Shown here piece by piece: positions 27,101 to 39,900 of a stretch of 64,000 nt of DNA; positions within the stretch are counted from its first letter, which is position 1, and each line of letters begins with the position of its first letter. Made by a program: the position numbers and the translations under genes. Under the pieces are notes generated by a model. It was given only the letters and a program-made list of their open reading frames with translations. It did not search any database and was not told where the DNA came from. The stretch is from Enoplosus armatus (taxonomy: Eukaryota > Chordata > Actinopteri > Centrarchiformes > Enoplosidae). Location: positions 17,490,148 to 17,554,147 of the forward strand of contig NC_092197.1 in the NCBI RefSeq assembly GCF_043641665.1. The letters are read 5' to 3'.

Positions 27101-30100
27101 TGCATTCAGTATAACCATGAATCTTGGCTCCAATTTCACAAACTGTAAATCTAAAATGTAAATGGGTTTTCCTTACAAAAGCAAAGCTGTGCTGTTCTAT
27201 TCCTCACCTCATCACCTTTTTCCCCTTTGGACCCTCGTTCTCCCCTGTATCCCCATGGGCCCTGACGTCAATCAGAGACAAAGTGGAAACATTTCAACAA
27301 TAACAAAACACATCATTCACCTGCTGTAACACACTCATGCTGTACATGTACTGTTTGTGTGCCGTGGAACTGTTTACTGTACAGAATGTGCCCACCTGTG
27401 GTCCAGGAGCACCAGGTGACCCGGGCTGACCATCTTCTCCATTTTCCCCGTCTCTACCTTGAGCCCCGTCTCGTCCTGGAGGGCCCCTGTGACCACGCTC
27501 GCCCTATCAGACAACATAAATGATCACTGCTGCTGATACGGACTGCTTCTTTATCAGACTGTTAGTGAAGAGTCATGACATCTTTACGATACCTGAAGAC
27601 AACATGAACCGAAAACTGACAAAGTAAAACAAAAAAATATCTAAAATCACACAAAAAGCGAGAAACACAGTGAGTGAAATCCCAGTACTCTACTGCCGTG
27701 GTGAGCATCACACTGGGGAAGCTACATTATAAATTTTAAGTTTGTACTGTGAAGACACTGACCCTCTCCACCAATCAGTGGAGCCATTCATCACACAGAC
27801 AAGGCATCACCTGAATAAACCACACTGTCGCGAAGGCTGCGGCCCGCAATAACTCTGGTGGAAAACACATACATATTCACAGTGAATGGCTAAACCACCT
27901 GTGCTGGCAGTGGACAGTGTTATATTTTAAGCTGTGGAGGATGATGGATACGGTGTTACATTTGCAGGGACTGACAAGATGAATGAGTTCGTTTTTTTTA
28001 AACTTTTATTTAACTAGAGTTGTTTCAGAGGAAGGCACTCTTTTAGGAACACCGTGCTACACACTCACACATCTACACACAACCAACGATTATTTTCATT
28101 AGCAATCATTTGATTCATCATTTAGTCTATGAAATATCATAAAAGGGCAGGTGACGTGCTCGTTTTTGTCCCACCGACAGTCAAAATGTATTGGCTAAAC
28201 AGGTAAATATGTACGTGATTACTTTGTAAGGATGGATTCTTATAGAGTATAGCTACACAAAATGTGGTGCTTTTGTTTTCTCCAGACATTTTTAGATGCG
28301 AAGAAACTCACTCACAGGATCATGATTAGCAAGGCGCGCTCCAACACTTTGTTTGCAGTCACATGATTCCGATGATGCTTGAAATTGAGATTGAGGCAGG
28401 AAGTGAAAGGCAGAATGGACGAGATAAAGGAAAGCCCGTGCTGTGCTAGTCATTGTTTTCTTCTTGTGTCAACATGTGTCTGAAATCTGGAATCGCCCAA
28501 TTCATTCTTAAATTATGGATAAAAGCCTATTTTGAGGTCACAATGACCTTTGACCTTGAAGTCAAAAGTGTCAACTATTCATTGTCTGGCCAACTGCGAA
28601 ATATGGTCACAATCTCCCCTTCTGTTCCTCTGTTATGGCCAGGACATTGTGATGTCACAGTGAAGTTGGGTGAAAAATGTCATCACTTCATCGTTGTATC
28701 CCATTAGACATATGTGTGAAATTTTGTTATAATTACGTTAAGATAATCCTTTATTAATCCCTCAGCAGGGAAATTTGCAGAAAAAAACCCAAAATAAATA
28801 AAAATCAGGGGAGAGAGCGAACACAGTCCCCCACTACCAGAAATTCCCAGTCGAGATTCCCACATTTGGGGACTTTGCAGAGGTCAGCTCAACCGAAGTG
28901 CAAATGGTTGAGCCTCGCCCTGGGAGAACCACCTTCTTGATCATAGTATCTCCCCTGCCAGGTAATTACCGCATCAATTCTTGAGTTACGGCCAAAAACG
29001 TGTCAAGGTCATTTTGTGGTCACAGAGACCCAAAAGTGACACCAATTCAGTGTCCAAACAACTGTGAAATATTGTCATGAATTCTTGAGTTATGGCCAAA
29101 AATGTGTTTTGCGACGTCACAGTGACCTTTGACCACCAAATTCTTAAAAAGCAACAATAAAAATCTAAAAAGCGAAGATTAGAGCATAGTTCTGGACCAC
29201 ACGGGCATCACACAACCCAACAAATGATTATGTGTGTACATGTACACTACACACATACATCAGTGACAACATCGCCTTGTTCATTCTGCACAAACAAAAA
29301 TGTGCTTTCATTCACGTAGCCTACACAGTGACTCAACACAAACAAGCACATACAGGGGATCTATATTCTCTGCCACAGAGCAGACACCAAAGGCCGTCGT
29401 ATGGGCGAGTGAGTGTTTCAAACTATCTCAAACCACACTGTTTGGTCCTCAGTACCAACTCCTTTCCCAGCTGAGACCTCACACAATATATGGCAACACA
29501 CTCACACTTTCCATATGGTCACAGGGGACTTCCAGGACGCATGTTTATGTATCTGAGATGGTTTTTGAGATGGATATAACGCAGCTTCATTTACCTTTAT
29601 TTTTACAAGCTGTTCACCCAAACACATTAAGTCAGAGGTTTTCATATTTGATGTGACTCTGTGCTAAATGGCAAGAAGGGAGGTCTCAGTGACAGAATGT
29701 GAAACATAAGATAAATTAAGAAAACTGATTCAACTACGCCTCAGTATAATCAAATTTAGACAAAAATATGGAACTTCTTAATTTAGCAATAAAAATAGTT
29801 TCATTGCTTATTCTCTCAATATGAGAATGGTTACATCATAGGGAGTTTCGTGTGCCAACACCCACTCCCTTTAACCACACTCACTCTGCTCCACCAGCTA
29901 TATTACACTTCATTTAACTCAACATTCAACTGTTAAACTCTGCTGAATCCACCAGTCCATCCAATGTTCAATCCCACAGAGATTCATTTTAAACTTTGAT
30001 CAACATCCCAGCATTTCCAATGACAAATATGTCAGATTTTATTAAAGGCAAATTAACATAAAATGATGCCCAAATATCTACAATATTTCTGTTTGATGTA

Positions 30101-33100
30101 ACGGTACAGCCATAAAAATGTGACCTTCTTATTTTGACTATTTCATTAACTGTAAGCATGATTAAACTTAAACAAAACCAGTACATTTTAAGAAGTCTGC
30201 GAAACTCAAGATATTCAAGAAGACAATGGGGTGTCATGGGGATATTTACATTAAAGGAACATGTTTTTGGCCTGCCTTGATTGAAAGATCTCATTTAATC
30301 ACAATCACATTTAACAGTGTTTGTTGCTGTTCACTCGCCCTTAATAAGTAAGCAGCAGTGCGCTTCCCCAAAATGAGATTTTCTGCATCTAGAAATATAG
30401 ATTTTGGTGATAGTGAAACCAAATTCAACATTTTTGCAACATCTCATTTCACCTATGCGACTAATTACATTGATAATGTTACTTCTGGATCAGGAAGTGA
30501 TGGTTTGGGTGCTTACCATATCTCCCGGCATCCCTGGTCGTCCTCGCTCCCCAGGTTCGCCAGGTGGCCCCTGAGAGGGTAGATCAGAAAAAATATAAAC
30601 CATTCATCAATTCAGAATTAATCAACATAGAGAGATAATTCTAAATGTTATATAGTCAGGTTCATTGTTTCATTTATAATTGTGAATAGAGCCTATCTCT
30701 AACCTGTATGCCGGGCCTGCCCATCTCTCCAGGTGGTCCTTCAGGGCCTTCTTTACTCTGCAAGCTCACAAAGAAGAAACCAGCCTCAGGTCAACAGGAA
30801 CTAACAAAACAATGAAATCCCAACAAAGACAGGACATTAATCGTCACAGTATACTTACAGGCCAACCAGCACGAAGTAATTGGTAGAAATTGGTTTGCTA
30901 CAGAGAGAATAGAAACATACAGGATCAGTTAAAGGGCCCGAAATAAAAATAATATGGCTGAAAATGACATAAAAGGAAATAAAAAGTATACATGGATGAT
31001 ACCAATCTGTCGTAAAAAATGAATTCCATCATCTTCTCCCCCACTCCAGTTTCTGAAGTTTTTGAAGAAAAAATGTCTTTGACCCTCAGTCAGAATGACA
31101 AGAAGTATGAATGGCCTCTGCGGGTTGTCCAAATAAAGTTCAAAGCACACACAGTAACAAATCGCCTTCACAAACTACTAACAGACTTTTATTTCACCAT
31201 CTTTATTCAATCACAAACTAGCAGTTCTCCATCATGCTGACATACTGGTGGGTGTATTCTACAACATACAGCTGTGTCCACTGCAGAGATTAAACAGATG
31301 AGGACAGAGCGTCAGCTTGCACGCACCATAACTGCAGGGTCAAAGGCTCTATAGATGGTCTGGGAATCTTATGGGTCTGGGTAAGATGGCTTAGCCTCGG
31401 AGAACATCTTAAGTGTGTGTGTCTTTCAGGTAACTGACCGTGAATCACTCAAGAGCTTAAAGAGAGAAGAGCAAGGAAAAGTCATCTTGTCTGGGGACTT
31501 CAATTGATGTTATGAGGAACACTGGGAAATGTGCTAGCTTAGCAGGATTTAGATGAAAAGATAGATTTAATTTCATCTCTCTGCATTCAGTAGTGAGATC
31601 AGTCCAGGATGTGTTCAGTGTATGTGTAAAAAAAAAAAAACGCAGTCAGCAGGAAACAGTTAGCCTCCTTCAATACATCTTCAAACAGCTGCTAAATAAA
31701 AAGGAGTACACTGTAGTTAGCACCTTACCTGAAAGGCAGCCCATTCTTCCACTGTGTTCTTCCACAGGTAGAGGGTTGGTAAACCTGCCGGTCCAGGAGG
31801 TCCTGGCTCTCCCTTTTTTCCTGGACTCCCTTCGGGGCCTGTCTTACCCTATGAGAGATTAAGTGGTACGTTTATGCAAGACAAATCAATTTATATGGAA
31901 TACTTAATATCATAGCACAGAGCCTTGTTTTTTAACATTACATCATAGAAGGCATTTGATGCAGCATTGGGGCTCTGGCATAAATAATCGACATGTGGAC
32001 TTAATGGAGGAGGGGGCAGGAGTTTATAGCAGTAGGTATTAAAATGTCTAAGGTAAAACTGACCTTTCAAACGAGATATAGCCTCGGATGCCAATTCAGA
32101 GATGCACAGAAGTGAGGTGCATGTAAATCCTGAAGAGTCAAGTGGACTAACTTAACATACCATCATGGGCTATTATGTCATAAACAAGCGTCTCTTACCT
32201 TGTCACCCTTAAACCCGAGCAGGCCAGGTTCACCAGGACAGCCCTGCAGAAACAGTAACAACCCTCAATAAAACAGCTCAAAAGACAAAAACACTTTGAG
32301 GAAAAAGCACCCTGCAAGATGCAAAATAGTATTTATCAACTACTTTAAAAAAAAAAACACACAAGTAAACCAGTGTTCAAACTGTAAAACTGTTGTGTCT
32401 TTAACAAGTAATCATTTTAAAACATAAGACTTTTCTACAACTCCTTAGAGGCAAAAAAACAGAGAGAGCCAAGCAAAGCACCGGATCCTTGTAAAACATC
32501 CCAGTTTGTGGCCTGTTTGACTGCCTGTTGAAAAGTAAGACTCATTTTTAAGTCTCGCTCCCAACACTTTGAATGTCGATAAAACACTTTTTTTATGGCT
32601 TAAAGTGTATTGGGATATTCAGTAATTGTATGTTTAAGCTGCTTGGAACTGTATGCACTGTGTACTTTTAAGTGAAACTTCCCACAGGATCTAGAAAATC
32701 TCCCTACATCCTTACTATGACATTTTGTGGATTCTGAAAATTCTTGCAGTTTTGGTGATACTACCAGACTTGTGCAATGGCCAATCACCAAAGGAAAGCA
32801 AGGAAGCCTGTGTTGAAGTCATAATCATTTTACAAAGTTTGTCAACAAGCAAGCAAGACCTGAAATGCAGCACATGAGAAGAGAGAAGGACAGGACATCT
32901 TCCTTCATGTTCCCTACAGCCGTCTTCAATCACAGTAATCGTCCTGAGTGATCCTGTGGATTTTATGGCAGCGTGACTCCAGAGACCGGCACAGACGTGA
33001 CCAGATGTGCGGTCTGGTTCTGGTTCTGCCTGCCCTGCAGTCCCTGTGGTGACCCACCTCTTACACCAGGTAAACTTTCCGATTGGATACTATAAAGTGA

Positions 33101-35468
33101 CTTTACTCCCCTACACCAATCAGATAACTTGGCAGCTATGGTTAAGATTGTCACATTGAGTAATGCTAGGACAAATTGTTGAGACCGTGCGGTTCCCTTA
33201 GTGCTCAGATCGCGGCATCAAAGACATGTGGATCAACATATGTTTGAGCAGTGTAACCTTCCCTGATCAGATTCAGATGGCAGCTGATGGAGAACAGCTC
33301 TTGTAAACTGTATAAACAGACGGCACACTTTCTTCATTCACAAGGCTTGTCCTAACTTTTTTTTATCTCATCCAACAACAAATAGCTCTGATATGATACA
33401 TCAAATGTACTGTTCAATCAGAGGGAAACAAGCCTTGGCCTTGGTAATCAATATCCAAAAAACTGCAACAATATAAACTACCAAAACACTGATTTCTCAT
33501 TGAGCAGTTTACATCAGGCAGAGCAACCTAAAGAGGACTTCTTGCTTTCTTTACAGTCGTTTAAACAAAAAGGATTGACTACACTTGGAAACATATGATA
33601 GCATTAAAACAAAGGTTTTAAAGCAACAAGAAGACCACTGACCTCCTGCCCTGTGGGACCCATTCGGCCTGGTGGTCCTCTCTGGAGACGGTACCTCTTG
33701 CCATCTGAGCCCAAGACCAGGTCTCTGTCTCTGGATACAATGGTCACAATGCCGGGCTGCTCCTTGTCTGGTTGTTTACCGCTGTGTTTGGCTCTATGAT
33801 CAGTGGTGATGGGTCTCTCCCCCTCGACTACTGCCTTTGCAGATGGACCAGAGATGATGACATGAGGTGTAGGTGAGACAGAACTGAACCTTTCATCAGT
33901 CTTCTCCCTTAATGTGTTGGAGTATGTGGACGTTGTGGGATCTGAAGGGATCTTAGGAAGTACAGGCAATCCCACTGAGGGCCTCTTGGTGACACTTCCG
34001 ATGTCCAGGTCAGTGACGTCATCAGATGGTTTTGGAGGGAAAAGCGATGAAGTCCTCCCACTAGAGTCAGTCTTTTTGTCTGTGGTTATGTTTTCCTCCA
34101 ATAATTTAGATGACAGTTCAGGCTTCCCCTTCTGGCTTCCCTTAAGTCCATTTCTGGAAGGTTTCCACTGAGGGTTGACTTGTCCACCATTTTGGAAGAT
34201 TGGATCTAACAAGTCAGTGTCCTCATCCACCACAAAGACATCCCCACGACCAACTGAACCTTTCCGATTGGATCCTGAAGGCACCGTCCCGTCTCCTCGA
34301 GAACTCCCTCGTCGCAGAAACATATTCTGTTGTGAAACAAAACAAGAATTGGGGTTCATTCGAGAACAGCCTTTCAGATATTTCAACAGCGGTTTTCTGT
34401 TGTCATGTTTTGATGTCAATAGCTAGATGGGGTATGAATGTCTTATTGTGTGGGAGAGTCTGTCTGAGGGGCAATAAAGATTACTCATATAAACGTCAAC
34501 TTTTCCCGTTTGTAATTTCCTACAACCACAATACATACAAACCGATGGTAAATGAATGGTACTGGATTGAGAGCATAGAGATTGTACCTGCAGATGAGTG
34601 AAGCACAAATAATCTGGCAGCATCCAGAGAGATTTTCAAGGTAGAAGAAAGAATCTGTTATCACAGTACATCAAATGACTATTCATTCATAAGCACTACC
34701 ATTCATCCCCACACATGAGATGTGTTAAATCACCTTTTAATGTCAAAGAATGAAAAGTCATTATATAAACAAGAAAATTTGATGTTGTAATGACACTTTT
34801 CCTACTTAAAGGAACTTAACTTGTCTCCTACAACCTGCTGCAGACCTTCCCTTCTTGAAAACTGTCATCAAATCTTCACTGACATCTGACATGGTTTAGT
34901 CAATTAGTTTCTCATCTTTTCAAGACAGTTACCCTTGACCTGCACATCACTACTGATTTAGTCTCATTTCTTTCCAAAACACTGTCTGCTGTCTCTAAAT
35001 AACATTTCCAAGGTTCTCAATTAGTTGCCTGTTGGGGCCAAACCACTATAAATAATGTTAACACTTAAACTCTCCACACTGCTGGAGCCTCCATTTGATG
35101 TTTGATTTTCATTATCGTTGATCATTTGTAATTGTGTTCTACATCTCGATTACCCCTCGGGTGAAAGCTAATTCCCTGTACAGCAAGAGTGCAGAGTCCC
35201 TCCCGAGTTTCTGTCGAAGGAATAAAACTGACTAATAAAACTACTCTATACTTGTTTACACTGTAAATCAGTTTGGTTAAGAACATCAGCTGCCAAAACG
35301 TAAACTTATTATTATTATTATTGACTCTCATGAAGTCACAGCCACTTTTGAAAAAACTTTCAAAACAAACACAGCAGTTTAAAGTTATGTGGTATCCAGA
35401 GGTGACAGTAAAAGCACAAAATTAACAACACAAAACACCACGACATTTTCCCTTGCTTGTCGTATTGC

Positions 35469-35503
<35 letters not shown>

Positions 35504-36909
35504 CACATCAGAATGTTGGGCCTCAGGGGACGGTGGCGCAGTGAGAGAGGCCTTTCAGGGGAAGGGACCAAAGGGCTGTAAATTTTGTTTGATGACCCTA
35601 ATGGGCTGAAATGGAGAGCACTAAAGTGGAGCTGAGAGGCATATGGAGAGCAGGAGTGTGCACGGTCAGAGATTAGGGCAGAGTTGTACCTTTTAGAACA
35701 TGTAACCTTAAACAGCTGTAATATGGCATTGCACTGGGGAAAAACTGGCTTTTTTTGTCTCGTCATTCTCCCACTTTTCTCTTTTTATACATCAAAGGTT
35801 AAACTTATGCATCATAAGTCATAATAGTAATTGTGAATCCATTACCATACCTACTGCATGCAGCAATCATCAAACTGGTACAATTTTGTACTTTTAACAA
35901 TTGTTAACTACTTTGTATCTTTATGATGGATCAAAGGGTAACCATCAGGTGTCAAGAGGCCCTATTATTACAGACACATCTGATTTACAAAAATGCACCC
36001 ACTCCGTACCATTTTAACCATGCATCCTTAAACCATTACACCAACAACAACTTGTGATTTGAAGAGAAGGCATTGGTCCATGCTGTTTACTCCAAATATC
36101 CTACCATCAATCTTCCATCTAAACAAAAGTTGCTATTGGAAGAGCACAGAGAGCCAGAGGTAGGGGTGTAGTTTATGAATTAGTACAGTTATTACAGAGG
36201 GGGTCTCAGGTTTCCTATTAGTTACAGACATTTGTTACAGCAAAATTAAATTGAGCATGCTCTGATTGCATTATCAGAAAGAATGATATGCCCAAACGCT
36301 ACCCAGAAATAATCAGTTGAACCTGGCTTTCAGTCATTAAATCTGAAATATTAGAACAATAGTCAGTCTTAAATACTGTATCTGCAGTGAAACCCAGCCC
36401 TTGGTTAAAGGCTGGCTGTGTATAACGAGCCAGTGAAGGGCTGAGATAGGCAAGAGACCAAACACAGTGCTCCAACTGAAAACAAAGGCCCTTTCTCTCT
36501 CTCTTATCCCAGGCCTCAGTCAGGCAGCCAGCCCTGGTTGATAAGCGGACACTAGATCTCCTCTGGTCAACACCGTCCCTCAGCTTATCACCCCACCAGT
36601 CTGTGAGAGATCCCTGTGAACGCCAGCCCAGGCCATACTTAGTTGGAATACTATAACACGTTGGCCAGTCAGTCAGGAGCCGATAGCTGTCAAACACCCT
36701 TCACCCAGTAGATATTATATTTTACGGTTATTTATTAAAGTCTTCTTCTTCTGGTTCTTTGAGTTGAAATCTACGCATATAATTTACTTACTAAAAAGGA
36801 AAAATTAACTCAATCAAACAACTGCAGGCCTGCAGTCTCAGTCCCTTCAACCAGACCTGCTGGTAACACGGTATGGTTAATGTAAAAGTAAAGCTGGATT
36901 TATTTATTT

Positions 36910-36956
<47 letters not shown>

Positions 36957-39900
36957 GGTGGCAGAGCTGCCAAATTGGGAGCATGGAGTTTTAAAGATGT
37001 GGCTATTTAACAGTTAGGGAAGGAAAGATGGGTTGCATTATGGAAATTGAAAGCGCCAGCTTATCTGAAGCTTTATTACAGAACCTTTCTCCAAGGAAAA
37101 TCACAAGCAGTCAAAGCTGACCAATCACTGTTCTCCTTGTGATTTCTCTGTAGCACCTGTGGCCTTGAGCTGTAGAGGAGGTACACGTCAGGTATGGTGA
37201 TGCCTTCAATGTAGCTACAGAAGCCATGTGCGTAGACTGCACTTACTGTAAATGACAGAGCTCAGACAGACTTTTAACCAAACTGTAAGTGAATGGAAAA
37301 TGGCGGGGAACTCCATGAGCTGACATCAGCATTATAACCAGCATCAAAAGTCAACATCTTTGCAATCTTGGAACCCATTGGCTATCATATGACGACGATT
37401 TAGCCTCTGGTGTTCCGCTGTAGCCAGGCCAAGACTTTCTCTTCTGTGCACTGCTCATTGTTTACAATCCGCTCAGTAATCTCAGAACCCAACGGCTATC
37501 GTCTGACAATACATTTATAAAAAGCTAATAAAAAGCTAATCTCTAGGGTTCCGAGAATGATAAAAAGCTAAATCATCGTTAGACGATAGCCGATGGGTTC
37601 ACAGAACGCAAAACGCAATTTGAGTTCCGCCTCTTTCACTCTCGACACGTGCATACAACCAAAGCCCACTGAAACGTGATTGTAGTCCGAGTGGTATTGA
37701 CCAAACAGAAACCAGAACGCTTTTGATACCAAAATCTCGTCCTTTGCCTACAGATTCTGCATTCATATGCAGATCTGTTTATAGAGATTTATATCCTTGT
37801 GACAGTGGCGTTATATGGCACAATTTTACAATTAAAAGTAAAATTTTACAAAAAATAGTTGTTGTTTTTTAAGTTTAAAGACACTCCTACTGCAGACGCT
37901 GCATAGCATGCATCCGAGTAGTTATCCTGTCAGACAAATCTCTACTAATCTCAGTAAGTAACTCTTTAAACCTTTATATCATGTGCCAAGACAATGTTTG
38001 CACTTGTTGTCTTTCTACCAGCTCTGTAGCAGCAGGCTGAAGCAAGCAAGGACACTGTCGCTATTCAATGTGTGTGTTCATGCCTTTGTATCCTGACAAC
38101 ACACTGTGTGAGTGTGGAGACACAATGTAATCCCCAATCTATAGGTGAACGAATGACAGCCAGGGTATCAAGTCTGTGTTTGTGCATGGCTGCAGGCTGA
38201 TGAACAGACAACAATTTTACAGGCTCCCATAATACTTAATGCTCCTGTGGGACGATAACTCTTGATTTTCTTTTATTACTTGAACTGAAAGCTTTCATGC
38301 ATCATGTGAACTTGACTGGCCTGCACAGAGCCCTGACCTCAACCCCATCCAACACCTTTGGGGTGAAGCGGAATACGAGGCAGGCCCAATATCAATCAAT
38401 GAATCGATTAGTTGATTGACAAAAAATGAAATGACAGTAACAGTTTGATACTAGTGTTCCAGTCCATTATCAAGCAAAGATGCCAAACATTTGCATCTCA
38501 AACATAAGGATTCAACATCTTTGTTCAAAATGATTTGTCAGACAAAACGAGAAATTTGACGACATCGCTTTCGGGCTCTGGGAAATGGGGACTTTTCACA
38601 TTTTACAGACTAAATGATTAATCAGTAATCAATAATTACGAGGATTAATAACCATTAGTTGCAGCCCTAGTTGCCATGATCAGATAATGCATTGGGTACA
38701 TCTGTCGACTTAAACATGTAAATTCATACACATTTCACATCATTGATAATTTCCCATTGAATTGATTGGATTATACCAATGCATTAGAAGTATTGAGGCC
38801 GTACCAGTGCTTCTGCGTTTTTGTTTTCACTTAGCTTTTCCAACCTTCAGGGTAGCCACTGGTCCAACTTGCAGGGACTTGAAACTCTCTAATCCATCAC
38901 ACTGTCACATGGTCTTTTGTTATTGTCTCAGTTACAGTATCATTATTCAGTTGTATGGTGCTGTTGGGACAATGACTGGATACATTTGGAAAAAAAAAAC
39001 ATTTAAATGAAACATTGGTCGCTTTAGACTGCAATTCATTAAAAGACATCTTATACCTTCTTAATGAGGTCACTATTTATCACCTGCATATGATAATATT
39101 CAGTACAATATAAAGTTCCATTACAAAAGTATTTATGAGCATTGTCGTCCAATGCTGTGAGAACATGACAATCATGACCCAACTTTCCTGCAACTCTGAA
39201 CAAATATTTGTGGGTATACACAATAAATTACAATTAGAGCAGATGTTGACAGGGCACACCTGGACTAGATTAATGGTTATAACAAACCACTGTGTCCTTC
39301 CATCAGCGCAAGTCTCCTCGGGAGTCTGTCTGCATGTGTAGCTGACAGATCCTCTGTTATGAGCAATGAGAAATCTATGGAGGCCTCACAGCCTGACACA
39401 AGTGCTGCAGGCTAGAGCGCTATCATCAACACACACATGCACACACACAGACAATGAACACTTGCTCCTACAAAGGGCTAATCAAATGGCAAGGTCCGTA
39501 AATCTAACCAAGACACAGGTATGCAGACACTCTCAGACTGGCTGGGTCTTGCAAGCAGCAGTAGGCAATTTGGCCTGGAAAAATGCATCATGACAGTGGT
39601 CTGGTTTCAGGAATAAGGACGGGAACTCTGCACATGGCAGAGTTTGATTTAAGTGTCATAAAAACTGAAGAATGTGATGTTCTATAGTTAGTAAAATGTT
39701 GCAAATAAAAAATGAGCAAATGTTGCCAAGGAACTTGAAACAAACACAAGAAAATCAGCAACAGTAGCCTGCCACAGTGAAGAGACAGCCAGTGAGTTGT
39801 GTGTGTGTTTTTGTGTTTCTGCCTTTCATTCCCAACAACACTTGCACTGTCTGAGGTGATGTGCACAAGGCACAGCCTCAATATTACTACAAGCATGCAT

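Larger units (their letters stand above)
24927..27207 (-). other. Introns 14-17 outside their exons
   Basis: AT-rich introns around exons 15-17; no further element recognised. Confidence 0.55.
27504..30516 (-). other. Intron 12 (3.0 kb)
   Basis: Contains a tandemly degenerate repeat (28530-29150) interrupted by a LINE tail insertion (28737-28962). The helix exon count shows no exon is missing here. Confidence 0.65.

Noticed and set aside
29232..29656. Overlapping plus-strand open frames of 80 and 118 residues
   Set aside because: No domain, codon pattern or splice context; lies in intron 12 of the minus-strand gene beside repeats.
34423..34601. Open frames on both strands next to the variable exon
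   Set aside because: Shadows and intron sequence; no splice-compatible extension of exon 7 beyond its acceptor at 34326/34327.
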